A DNA stretch of 64,000 nt from Actinomadura sp. HBU206391 (GTDB taxonomy: Bacteria > Actinomycetota > Actinomycetes > Streptosporangiales > Streptosporangiaceae): the NCBI RefSeq assembly GCF_014323665.1, contig NZ_JABVEB010000013.1, positions 22,413 to 86,412 on the forward strand. Reading direction: 5' to 3'. The notes below the pieces were generated by a model. That model worked only from the letters and a program-made list of their open reading frames with translations, was not told the DNA's origin and did not search any database. Below, in pieces: positions 25,451-33,615 of the stretch. Position 1 is the first letter of the stretch, and every line of letters begins with the position of its first letter. Made by a program: the position numbers and the translations under genes.

Positions 25451-26956
25451 TCAGCCGCCGAGACCGTCGACGCAGAGGTACTTCAGCTCGGTGAACTCGT
25501 CGAGGCCGTGCCGGGAGCCCTCCCGGCCCACGCCCGACTCCTTCACGCCTCCGAACGGCGCTCCCTCGTAGGAGATCAGTCCGGTGTTCACACCGACGAC
25601 GCCGAACTCGAGGGCCTCGCCGACCCGCCACATCCGGCCCAGGTCGGTGGTGAAGAAGTACGAGGCGAGACCGAACGGCGTGTCGTTGGCGATCGCGATC
25701 GCCTCGTCCTCGGTGTCGAACTCGATGACGGCGGCCACCGGGCCGAACGTCTCCTCGCGGGCCACCAGCATGTCGGGCCGTACGCCGGTGAGCAGCGTGG
25801 GTTCGAAGTACGTGTGACCGAGCGGGTGCCGGTCGCCGCCGCTGAGCACGGTGGCCCCGCCGGCGACGGCGTCGCCGATGTGCCGCCGCACCTTCTCGAC
25901 CGCGGCCTCCGAGATCAGCGGTCCCTGTTCGGACCCGTCCTCGAAGCCGTTGCCGACGGTCAGCGCCTCGATCGCCGTACGGAAGCGCTCGACGAAGGCG
26001 TCGTGGATGCCGGACTGCACGATGACCCGGTTCGCGCACACGCAGGTCTGCCCGGCGTTGCGGAACTTCGACGCCATCGCACCGGCGACCGCCGTGTCGA
26101 GGTCGGCGTCGTCGAACACGATGAGCGGAGCGTTGCCGCCGAGCTCGAGCGCGACCTTCTTGACCGTCTGCGCGCTCTGGGCCATCAGCAGCTTGCCGAC
26201 CTCGGTCGAGCCGGTGAAGCTCAGCGCCCGGACCGATGGGTGCGAGGTCAGAATCTCGCCGATCATCGCCGGCCGGCCCGACACGACGCTGAGCACACCG
26301 TTCGGGATCCCGGCCCTGGCGGCGAGTTCGGCGAGCGCGGTGGCCGACAGCGGCGTCTCCTCGGCCGGCTTGATGATCATCGGGCAGCCGGCCGCCAGCG
26401 CGGGCCCGGCCTTACGCAGGATCATCGCCGACGGGAAGTTCCACGGCGTGATCGCCGCAGTCACGCCGACCGGCTGTCGCATGGTGAGCAGCCGGCGCCC
26501 GGCCACGTTCGTCGGGATGACGTCGCCGTAGGCGCGTTTGCACTCTTCGGCGTACCACTCGACGAAGCCGGCGCCGTAGAGGATCTCGCCGCGCGCCTCG
26601 GCGAAGGGCTTCCCCTGCTCCGCGACGAGGATCGTCGCCAGGTCGTCGGCGTTGGCGACGATGAGGTCGTACCACCGGCGCATGACGCGCGCGCGTGCGA
26701 TCGCGGTCATCGCGCCCCAGGCCGGAGCCGCCGCCTCGGCCGCGTCGATGGCGCGCCGGACGTCGGCGCCGGTCGCGTCGGCCATGCGCGCGATGACCGC
26801 GCCGGTGGCGGGGTCGACGACGTCGCTGCGCTCTCCGGCCGAGCCGGGCGTCCAGACGCCGTCGATGAAGAGGTCTTCCCGCAACAGGTCCGCGTCGCCC
26901 AGGTGAGAGCGCAGTCGAGAGCGGTCGAAGGTCGAGTCCACGGCGTCAGCCTCCAT
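25451..26956 (-). CDS. NAD(P)-dependent aldehyde dehydrogenase, succinate-semialdehyde type
   Basis: 501 residues. It shows the GabD-like pattern FIDGVWTPGSAGERSDVVDPATG, PWNFPSAMILRKAGPALAAGC, active-site Glu in VALELGGNAPLIVFDDADLD and catalytic Cys in NAGQTCVCANR. In this setting it could oxidise succinate semialdehyde or 2-oxoglutarate semialdehyde, the last step of hydroxyproline-like pathways. It is transcribed divergently from the aminotransferase operon and converges with the dehydrogenase operon. The region upstream of its start contains three TCCGGC boxes. Confidence 0.9.
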   Translation of the reverse strand: MEADAVDSTFDRSRLRSHLGDADLLREDLFIDGVWTPGSAGERSDVVDPATGAVIARMADATGADVRRAIDAAEAAAPAWGAMTAIARARVMRRWYDLIVANADDLATILVAEQGKPFAEARGEILYGAGFVEWYAEECKRAYGDVIPTNVAGRRLLTMRQPVGVTAAITPWNFPSAMILRKAGPALAAGCPMIIKPAEETPLSATALAELAARAGIPNGVLSVVSGRPAMIGEILTSHPSVRALSFTGSTEVGKLLMAQSAQTVKKVALELGGNAPLIVFDDADLDTAVAGAMASKFRNAGQTCVCANRVIVQSGIHDAFVERFRTAIEALTVGNGFEDGSEQGPLISEAAVEKVRRHIGDAVAGGATVLSGGDRHPLGHTYFEPTLLTGVRPDMLVAREETFGPVAAVIEFDTEDEAIAIANDTPFGLASYFFTTDLGRMWRVGEALEFGVVGVNTGLISYEGAPFGGVKESGVGREGSRHGLDEFTELKYLCVDGLGG

Positions 26957-26963
26957 GCTCGAA

Positions 26964-27016
26964 TATCCGGCAAATCCGACGAGATAGCACTTGTCCGGCG
27001 ACCCAGTGGCCGGATA
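26964..27016. promoter_or_regulatory. TCCGGC boxes in the divergent promoter
   Basis: TATCCGGC (26964-26971), TGTCCGGC (26992-26999, same orientation, 28 bp further) and GCCGGATA (27009-27016, inverted) lie between the aldehyde dehydrogenase and aminotransferase genes. They are candidate sites for one regulator controlling both directions. TACATT at 27051-27056 could be the -10 of the rightward operon. Confidence 0.35.
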
Positions 27017-27132
27017 GCGGGCAACGGTACGCTACGCGGCCATTTATTGCTACATTGGCCTCGCGGTCGCCGGCTCGGTCCCCCGACCCCCTCCCATTCG
27101 ACACACCGACCCTCCCCACACCGACTTCACGG

Positions 27133-28515
27133 ATGCAGGCGCCAATGACGATCGAGGACATCGACAAAGAGTTCTTCTTCCACCCGTTCACGCATGCGCG
27201 CGAGCATGAGCGGACCGGCCCCCTGACCATCGCCCTCGGGCACGGATCGACGCTGACGGACACGCGCGGCCGGACCTATCTGGACGCGATGGCCGGCCTG
27301 TGGTGCGTCAACATCGGCTACGGCAACGCCGAGATGGCAGAGACGCTGCGCGCCCAGACGGAGCGGCTGGCGTACTACCACACGTTCGCGTCGATGGGGA
27401 ACGAGCCGGTCGCGCGGCTGGCGCAGCGGCTCATCGCGATGGCGCCGGGCGCGATGTCGAAGGTCTTCTTCGGGAACAGCGGCTCCGACGCCAACGACAC
27501 GCACGTCAAGCTGGTCTGGTACTACAACAACGTCCTCGGCCGGCCGCAGAAGAAGAAGATCATCTCGCGCAACCGCGGCTACCACGGGGTGACGGTGATG
27601 TCCGGGAGCCTGTGCGGCCTGCCCGGCATGCACGCCGGGTTCGATCTGCCGCTGCCGATGGTGCACTTCGTCCGCGCGCCACACCGGCTGTGGGAGCAGG
27701 AGGCGGGGCAGAGCGAGGAGGAGTTCGTCCAAGGGCTCGCCGACGAACTCGAGCAACTGATCCTCGCCGAGGGCCCGGACACCGTGGCCGCCTTCATCGC
27801 CGAGCCCCTCCAGGCCGCCGGCGGCGTCATCGTCCCGCCCGCGTCGTACTTCCCCGCGATCCAGGAAGTGCTGCGCCGGTACGACGTACTGCTGATCGCC
27901 GACGAGGTCGTCTGCGGCTTTGGCCGGCTCGGCGAGAACTTCGGCTCGGAGGTCTTCGGGCTGCGACCCGACCTCATCACCGTCGCCAAGGGCATCACGT
28001 CGGCGTACATGCCGCTCTCGGCGAGCCTGGTCTCCGAGGCCGTGTGGGATGTGATCGCCAGCGGGTCGGAGAAGTACGGCGTCTTCAGCCACGGCTACAC
28101 CTACTCGGCGCACCCGCTCGCCGCGGCGGCGGCCATGACCAACCTCGACATCATCGAGCGCGACGGGCTCATCCCGCAGGCCAAGGCGCGTGGCGAGTAT
28201 CTCGCCGAGCGGCTGCGGGCCGAGTTCGGCGGCCACCCGCTGGTGGGCGAGGTACGCGGTCACGGCCTGGTCGGCGCGGTCGAGTTCGTCAAGTCCACGG
28301 ACCCGCTGACGGCCTTCGACCCGGCACTGAAGGTGTCGGCCGCGGTCGTACGGCGCAGCCGGGAACTCGGTGTGATCACCCGGGCCCTCCCGTCGGCCGA
28401 CACGATCTCGTTCTCGCCCCCGTTCGTGGTGACCGAGGCCGAGATCGACGAGATGGCGGCGGCGACGAGACGGGCGCTGGACGACGTGGCGGCGGAGCTT
28501 CGCCTGCTGCCATGA
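27133..28515 (+). CDS. class III aminotransferase (omega-transaminase type)
   Basis: 460 residues from ATG 27133; a second ATG four codons on is equally possible. It has the PLP fold type I subgroup signature GNSGSDANDTHVKLVWYYNN, then LLIADEVVCGFGRLGENFG and the PLP lysine in LITVAKGITSAYMPLS. The subgroup includes taurine-pyruvate, beta-alanine-pyruvate and 4-aminobutyrate aminotransferases, which would produce the aldehyde used by the divergent dehydrogenase. It is the first gene of a five-gene operon; its stop overlaps the AcoX-like gene (ATGA). Confidence 0.9.
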   Translation: MQAPMTIEDIDKEFFFHPFTHAREHERTGPLTIALGHGSTLTDTRGRTYLDAMAGLWCVNIGYGNAEMAETLRAQTERLAYYHTFASMGNEPVARLAQRLIAMAPGAMSKVFFGNSGSDANDTHVKLVWYYNNVLGRPQKKKIISRNRGYHGVTVMSGSLCGLPGMHAGFDLPLPMVHFVRAPHRLWEQEAGQSEEEFVQGLADELEQLILAEGPDTVAAFIAEPLQAAGGVIVPPASYFPAIQEVLRRYDVLLIADEVVCGFGRLGENFGSEVFGLRPDLITVAKGITSAYMPLSASLVSEAVWDVIASGSEKYGVFSHGYTYSAHPLAAAAAMTNLDIIERDGLIPQAKARGEYLAERLRAEFGGHPLVGEVRGHGLVGAVEFVKSTDPLTAFDPALKVSAAVVRRSRELGVITRALPSADTISFSPPFVVTEAEIDEMAAATRRALDDVAAELRLLP

Positions 28516-29636
28516 CCGAAGGACCCTCGCTTGGCGTCGTCGTCAACCCGATCGCCGGGATGGGCGGCCGGGTCGGTCTGCACGGCACCGACGGGCCGGC
28601 GCTCGACGCCGCGGTGCGCCGGGGCGCCGAGGCCGTCGCCCCGCATCGCGCGCGCCGCGCGCTGAACCGCCTGCACGGGCTCGCGCCGGCCGTGCCGGTC
28701 GTCGCCGTCGAAGGGCCGATGGGCACCGACCATCTGACCGGCGACGGCTGGACCGTGCGTACGCTGCACCGCGCCCGTACCGGACCCACCACGGCGGCGG
28801 ACACCCGCGACGCCGCGCGGGCGATGGTGGAGTCGGGCGTCTCGCTCCTGATGTTCGTCGGCGGTGACGGCACGGCCCGCGACGTCGTCGACGCGGTGGG
28901 CGCCGCCGTGCCCGTGCTCGGCGTGCCGTCGGGAGTGAAGATGCACTCCGGCGTGTTCGCGACCGGGCCGGAGGCCGCGGGTGAGACCGCGGCGCGCTAT
29001 CTCGCGGAACCCGCCCGCTTCGGCTGTGTCGACGCCGAGGTGGTCGATCTCGCCGGCGGGGACGGGGCATCGCCGGCCACACCCCGGATGTTCGGTATCG
29101 CGAGGGTGCCCGACGCGAGGGGTTCCCTGCAGCGCGCCAAGGCGGTCGCCGGCGGGGCCGACGACGCCGACCTCGTCGCGTTGGGCCGCGAGGTGGCCCG
29201 CGAGATGCCCGCCGACCGGCTGTACCTGCTCGGGCCGGGTACCACGGTGGCACACGTCAACGCCGCCCTGGGCCTGCCCGCGTCGCCGCTGGGCGTCGAC
29301 GCCGTTCTGGGCGGGCGCCTGCTCGCCGCCGACGCGAGCGAGGCGGAACTGCTGTCGCTGCTGCTGCGGCACCCGTCGGCGACGCTGGTGCTCGGCGTCG
29401 TGGGCGGCCAGGGGTTCCTGCTCGGGCGGGGCAACCAGCAGATCAGCGCCGCCGTGCTCGCGGCGGTCGGCACCGACAACATCGAGATCCTCGCCGCACG
29501 CGGCAAGGTGGCCGCGCTCGATCCGCCGACGCTGCGGATCGACGTCGGCGACGAGCACGCGACCGCTCCGATCACCGGTTACCGCAAGGTTCGCACGGGG
29601 CGGGGCAGGAGCACCGTCTTGCGGATCGTGGCCTAG
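28512..29636 (+). CDS. ATP-NAD kinase-like protein (COG3199 / AcoX type)
   Basis: 374 residues. The N-terminus SLGVVVNPIAGMGGRVGLHGTDG, the NAD-kinase motif MFVGGDGTARDVVDA at about 116-130, and LGVPSGVKMHSGVFATGP are characteristic of the COG3199/AcoX branch of the NAD kinase fold. AcoX accompanies acetoin dehydrogenase genes elsewhere without a firmly established role; other members act on sugar or nucleotide cofactors. Here it lies between an aminotransferase and glycine-dehydrogenase-like subunits. It may repair, phosphorylate or otherwise service a cofactor for this pathway. The ATG is set by the 4-nt overlap. Confidence 0.8.
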   Translation: MTEGPSLGVVVNPIAGMGGRVGLHGTDGPALDAAVRRGAEAVAPHRARRALNRLHGLAPAVPVVAVEGPMGTDHLTGDGWTVRTLHRARTGPTTAADTRDAARAMVESGVSLLMFVGGDGTARDVVDAVGAAVPVLGVPSGVKMHSGVFATGPEAAGETAARYLAEPARFGCVDAEVVDLAGGDGASPATPRMFGIARVPDARGSLQRAKAVAGGADDADLVALGREVAREMPADRLYLLGPGTTVAHVNAALGLPASPLGVDAVLGGRLLAADASEAELLSLLLRHPSATLVLGVVGGQGFLLGRGNQQISAAVLAAVGTDNIEILAARGKVAALDPPTLRIDVGDEHATAPITGYRKVRTGRGRSTVLRIVA

Positions 29637-29661
29637 CCGGCAACGCGCACAGAAGGGAACC

Positions 29662-31062
29662 GTGACCGTGGCACACCCATATATGCCGAACTCCACGCCG
29701 GATGCCAAGACCGCGATGATGCGGGCGACCGGCATCTCCGACGTCGACGAGCTGTTCGAACAGATCCCCGCCGACCATCTCACGGCCGAGCCGATCGCCC
29801 TCGAGGCCGGGATCAAGGCCGAGTCGACTGTGCGCCGGCACGTACGAAAGCTGCTCGATCGCAATGACAGCTGCGCCGAGAACCTGAACTTCCTGGGCGC
29901 CGGGTGCTGGCAGCACTACGTGCCGGCCGTGTGCGACGAGATCGCCTCGCGCAGCGAGTTCCTGACCCCGGTCTGGGGCACGCCCTCGTCCGACCACGGG
30001 CGCAACCAGGCCTGGTTCGAGTACGCGTCGCAGCTCGGCGAACTGGTCGGCATGGAGTTCGTCGGCCTGCCGGTCTACAGCTGGGGCGCGGCGGCCGGGC
30101 ACGCCGTCCGGATGGCGGCCCGCCTCACCGGCCGGCACGAGGTCGTCGTGCCGAGCACGCTCGACCCCGAGCGTCTCGCGGTCATCCGGACCTACTGCGG
30201 CCCGAGCGAGGGCAATGACCCGATCACCGTCGTCGTCGCCCGGCACGACCCGGCCACCGGCCGGGTGGACCTGGCCGACCTCGAGGCCAAGGTCGGTGCG
30301 GCGACCGCGGCCGTCTATCTCGAGACGCCCAACCATCTCGGCGTCATCGAGGCCGACGCGGCCGCCGTCGCCGAGCTCGCGCGTCGCCACGGCGCCGAGA
30401 CGATCGTCGGTGTCGACCCGATCTCGCTCGGCGTGCTCAAGCCACCGCCGGAGTACGGCGCCGACATCGTCGTGGGCACCACCCAGCCGCTCGGCGTCCA
30501 CCTCAACGCCGGTGGCGGCGTCGGCGGTTTCATCGCCACCCGCGACGACGAGCGTTACGCACGTGAGTACCCGACGCTGCAGGTCAGCCTGGCCGACACG
30601 ATCGTGCCCGGCGAGCGCGCGTTCGGGATGACGCTGTTCCACCAGAGCTCGTACGGGTCGCGGGAGGACGGCAACGACTGGACCGGCAACTCCGTCTACC
30701 TGTGGACGGTGGTGAACGCCGTCTACATGGCCCTGATGGGCCCGCAGGGATTCGTCGACATCGGCGAGACGATCGCGGCGAACAGCGCGTACGCGGCCCG
30801 GCGCGTCGGCGAGATCGAGGGACTTTCGGTGCTCTGGCCGTCCGGGTTCTTCAAGGAGTTCGTCGTGGACTTTGGCGGCACCGGGCGAACGGTCGCCGCG
30901 GTCAACGAGGCCCTGCGCGGCCGGGGCATCTTCGGCGGCAAGGACCTCTCGGCCGACTTCCCCGAGCTCGGCCAGGCGGCGCTCTACTGCGTCACCGAGA
31001 TCCACACGGCAGATGACATCACCGCGCTGGTCAGCGCACTCAACGAGGCGGTCACGGCATGA
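29662..31062 (+). CDS. glycine dehydrogenase subunit 1-like PLP protein (GcvPA homologue), divergent
   Basis: 466 residues. The family N-terminus is clear (PYMPNSTPDAKTAMMRATGISDVDELF), as is NFLGAG-x3-HYVPAVCDEIASRSEF at 76-100. However, the segment that in GcvPA reads TPYQPE-x-SQG is here TPVWGTPSSDHGRNQ (102-116), and the following Y-D-G-A-T motif reads YSWGAAAG. These changes near the substrate pocket suggest a substrate other than glycine. AGAAGGG precedes the GTG. It overlaps the partner subunit gene by 4 nt. No gcvH, gcvT or lpd gene occurs in the window. Confidence 0.85.
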   Translation: MTVAHPYMPNSTPDAKTAMMRATGISDVDELFEQIPADHLTAEPIALEAGIKAESTVRRHVRKLLDRNDSCAENLNFLGAGCWQHYVPAVCDEIASRSEFLTPVWGTPSSDHGRNQAWFEYASQLGELVGMEFVGLPVYSWGAAAGHAVRMAARLTGRHEVVVPSTLDPERLAVIRTYCGPSEGNDPITVVVARHDPATGRVDLADLEAKVGAATAAVYLETPNHLGVIEADAAAVAELARRHGAETIVGVDPISLGVLKPPPEYGADIVVGTTQPLGVHLNAGGGVGGFIATRDDERYAREYPTLQVSLADTIVPGERAFGMTLFHQSSYGSREDGNDWTGNSVYLWTVVNAVYMALMGPQGFVDIGETIAANSAYAARRVGEIEGLSVLWPSGFFKEFVVDFGGTGRTVAAVNEALRGRGIFGGKDLSADFPELGQAALYCVTEIHTADDITALVSALNEAVTA

Positions 31063-32606
31063 AGGGCATCACCCGTCGCTACCACGCCGCGGTCTGGGAC
31101 GAGCCGCTGATCATGGAACAGGGCGCGTCCGGCCGCAGGGGCACCGTCCCGCCCGGGCCCATCGAGGGCGCCGGCCCCGGTGACCCGCTGCCGGCGGGCA
31201 TGCGCCGGGCGACGCCGCCGGCACTGCCCGAGGCGGCCGAACCCGACGTCCTCCGGCACTACCTGCGGCTGTCGCAGCAGACCATGGGCATGGTCGGGAT
31301 CAGCCTCTTCGGCACCTGCACGATGAAGTACAACCCCCGGGTCAACGAACTGCTCGCCGCGCGCGACCAGGTCGCCGAGGTGCACCCGCACCAGGACGAC
31401 AGCACCATTCAGGGGTTGCTCGAGATCGTCCACCGGTTCGACCTGATGCTCCGCGAACTCTCGGGGATGGGCCGGTTCGTGTTCCAGGCCGGTGGCGGCG
31501 CGGCTGCCGCGTACATGCACGCGACCGTCACCCGCGCCTACCACGAGTCGCGTGGCGAGCTGGCGCAGCGGCGCGACGTCATCACCACCGCGCAGGCCCA
31601 TCCCTGCAATCCGGCCACCGCGGCGGCGGCCGGCTTCAACGTGATCACACTGCCGGTCGAGCGGGACGGTTACCCCTCGCTCGACGCGCTGCGGGCCGTC
31701 GTGAGCGACCGTACGGCCTCGCTCATGATCAACAACCCGGACGACATGGGCATCTACAACCCGCACATCAAGCAGTGGGTCGACATCGTGCACGAGGCCG
31801 GCGGGCTCTGCTTCTACGACCACGCCAACTTCAACGGGGTGATGGGGCGCGTCCGCGCGGCGGAACTCGGCTTCGACGCGTGCATGTTCATGCTGCACAA
31901 GACGTTCGGCGTCCCGAAGGGCGGCGGCGGCCCGGCGGTCGGCGCGTACGGCTGCACGCCGGAGCTCGAACGGTTCCTGCCCGGCCCGCTCGTGGTCCAG
32001 ACCGACTCCGGTTACGAGCGTCGCGAGAACCCCGGCGGCGTCGGCCGGGTACGTGAGTTCCTCGGCAACCTGCCCCAGGTGGTGAAGGCCTACTCGTGGC
32101 TGCTGGCGATGGGGGCCGACGGCATCCGCGAGGCGGCCGACATCTCGGTGCTGGCCAACAACTACATGGAATCGCGGCTCCTCGCGATCCCCGGCATCAC
32201 GAAGTCGTTCGACCACCTGACCCTGCGGCGCCTGGAGATGACGCGGTTCAGCCTCGGTGAGTACACCGAGCAGACCGGCGTGACCGCCGTGGACGTCCAG
32301 AACCGCATGACCGACTTCGGCGTCGACGCGTTCTGGCTCAGCCATGAGCCGTGGATCGTGCCCGAGCCGTTCACGCCCGAGGCCGGCGAAGGGTGGTCGA
32401 TGGAGGACATCGACTACTGGATCGACGTGCTCGCGCATGTGATGGAGGAAGGGCGGGGCGACCCGGCGATGGTCAAATCGGCTCCGCACAACCAGGTCGT
32501 GGCTCAGATCGACGGGTCGTCTCTGGACGACCCCTCCCGCTGGGCGACGACGTGGCGCGCCTACCAGCGCAAGAACGCGGACCGGACGAACGCGAGCGCC
32601 CGGTGA
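31059..32606 (+). CDS. glycine dehydrogenase subunit 2-like PLP protein (GcvPB homologue), divergent
   Basis: 515 residues. Family marks retained: TCTMKYNPRVNE at 86-97 and the PLP lysine Lys281 in LHKTFG with the Gly-rich GGGGP after it. Differences from the usual subunit: QPAAGAxGE reads QAGGGAAAA (143-151), AHGTNPA reads AHPCNPA (180-186), and PHGGGGP reads PKGGGGP. The fold and PLP site therefore persist, while pocket residues have changed. It should form a heterodimer or heterotetramer with the preceding gene product. Its stop overlaps the next gene (GTGA). A PLP decarboxylase or lyase role on another amino acid is my inference. Confidence 0.85.
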   Translation: MKGITRRYHAAVWDEPLIMEQGASGRRGTVPPGPIEGAGPGDPLPAGMRRATPPALPEAAEPDVLRHYLRLSQQTMGMVGISLFGTCTMKYNPRVNELLAARDQVAEVHPHQDDSTIQGLLEIVHRFDLMLRELSGMGRFVFQAGGGAAAAYMHATVTRAYHESRGELAQRRDVITTAQAHPCNPATAAAAGFNVITLPVERDGYPSLDALRAVVSDRTASLMINNPDDMGIYNPHIKQWVDIVHEAGGLCFYDHANFNGVMGRVRAAELGFDACMFMLHKTFGVPKGGGGPAVGAYGCTPELERFLPGPLVVQTDSGYERRENPGGVGRVREFLGNLPQVVKAYSWLLAMGADGIREAADISVLANNYMESRLLAIPGITKSFDHLTLRRLEMTRFSLGEYTEQTGVTAVDVQNRMTDFGVDAFWLSHEPWIVPEPFTPEAGEGWSMEDIDYWIDVLAHVMEEGRGDPAMVKSAPHNQVVAQIDGSSLDDPSRWATTWRAYQRKNADRTNASAR

Positions 32607-33586
32607 CCGAGATGTCCTCGCCCGTTCCGGCGCCCGTCGCCATCGTCGGAGCGGGCAGCATCGGCGCGGCGTGGGCGATCGTGTTCGCGCGTGCCGGTCA
32701 CCGGGTCGCACTGCACGACGTCGACGCCGATCGGGCCGCGACGGCGCTCTCGGAGATCGAGAGCCGGCTGGCCGAGCTCGACGGGTTCGGCCTCGTCGGG
32801 GCCGAGATCACCGCGGTGCTCGGCCTGGTCGGCGTCGCGGCCGGCCTCGACGAGGCGCTCGACGGCGCGGTGTACGTGCAGGAATGCGTGGTCGAGTCGC
32901 TCGAGGTCAAGCGGGAGCTGTTCGCCGAACTCGACCGGCGGGCCGGCCCCGACGCCGTCCTGGCCAGTTCGACCTCGATGATCCCCTGCTCGGCGTTCGC
33001 GGCCGAACTGCCCGGGCGGGCGCGGTGTCTGGTCGTACATCCCGGCAACCCGCCGTACCTGCTGCCGATCGCGGAACTCGCCCCCGCGCCGTTCACCGAC
33101 CCTGAGACGATCGAGCGCGCGAGGGAGCTGCTGTCCGGGGCGGGCATGGTGCCCGTCCTGGTAGGCAAGGAGAACGAGGGGTTCGTCTTCAATCGCCTGC
33201 AGGGCGCCCTGCTGCGTGAGGCCTACTGCCTCGTACGCGACGGCGTCGCCTCACCGGCCGACATCGACCGCGTCGTCAGCTCCGGGCTGGGCCGGCGCTG
33301 GGCCGTACTCGGGCCGTTCGCGACCGCGGAGCTGAACACGCGAGGCGGTATCGAGCGCCACGCCCGGTTGCTCGGCCCCGCCTATGCGCGGATGGGCGCC
33401 GAACGAGGACAGGACGATCCGTGGACCCCCGATCTCGTCGCCCAGGTCGCGGCGAGCGTGCACGAGGGCCTGCCGAGTGAGGAGTGGGCCGAGCACGTGA
33501 GCCGGCGTGACCGCGCACTCATGCGGCTCGAACAGGCCAGACGCGCCGACCCCGACCTGTTCACCGGCTTCACCCGAGGCGACTGA
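32603..33586 (+). CDS. 3-hydroxyacid dehydrogenase, lambda-crystallin / 3-hydroxyacyl-CoA dehydrogenase family
   Basis: 327 residues. Rossmann motif VAIVGAGSIGAAWAIVFARAGH with Asp after beta-2 (HDVDAD) indicates NAD. SSTSMIPCS, the catalytic His in VVHPGNPPYLLPIAEL, and NRLQGALLREAYCLVRDGVASPADIDRVVSSGLG follow the lambda-crystallin / L-gulonate 3-dehydrogenase / L-carnitine dehydrogenase branch, whose members oxidise free 3-hydroxy acids rather than CoA thioesters. It is the last gene of the aminotransferase-GcvP-like operon. GTG 32603 is coupled to the upstream stop; an ATG three codons later is an alternative. Confidence 0.88.
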   Translation: MTEMSSPVPAPVAIVGAGSIGAAWAIVFARAGHRVALHDVDADRAATALSEIESRLAELDGFGLVGAEITAVLGLVGVAAGLDEALDGAVYVQECVVESLEVKRELFAELDRRAGPDAVLASSTSMIPCSAFAAELPGRARCLVVHPGNPPYLLPIAELAPAPFTDPETIERARELLSGAGMVPVLVGKENEGFVFNRLQGALLREAYCLVRDGVASPADIDRVVSSGLGRRWAVLGPFATAELNTRGGIERHARLLGPAYARMGAERGQDDPWTPDLVAQVAASVHEGLPSEEWAEHVSRRDRALMRLEQARRADPDLFTGFTRGD

Positions 33587-33615
33587 GCCGGCGCCACGCG
33601 ATCTCGGAGGCCGCG

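Noticed and set aside
21189..26956. Firm assignment as the hydroxyproline degradation pathway
   Set aside because: The dehydrogenase, DHDPS-family and aldehyde dehydrogenase genes fit, but no 4-hydroxyproline epimerase or transporter signature is present, and additional operons are unexplained. Kept as the leading analogy only.
29662..32606. Reading this pair as the ordinary glycine cleavage system
   Set aside because: No H-, T- or L-protein gene nearby and several conserved pocket motifs are changed; neighbours are an aminotransferase and a hydroxyacid dehydrogenase.
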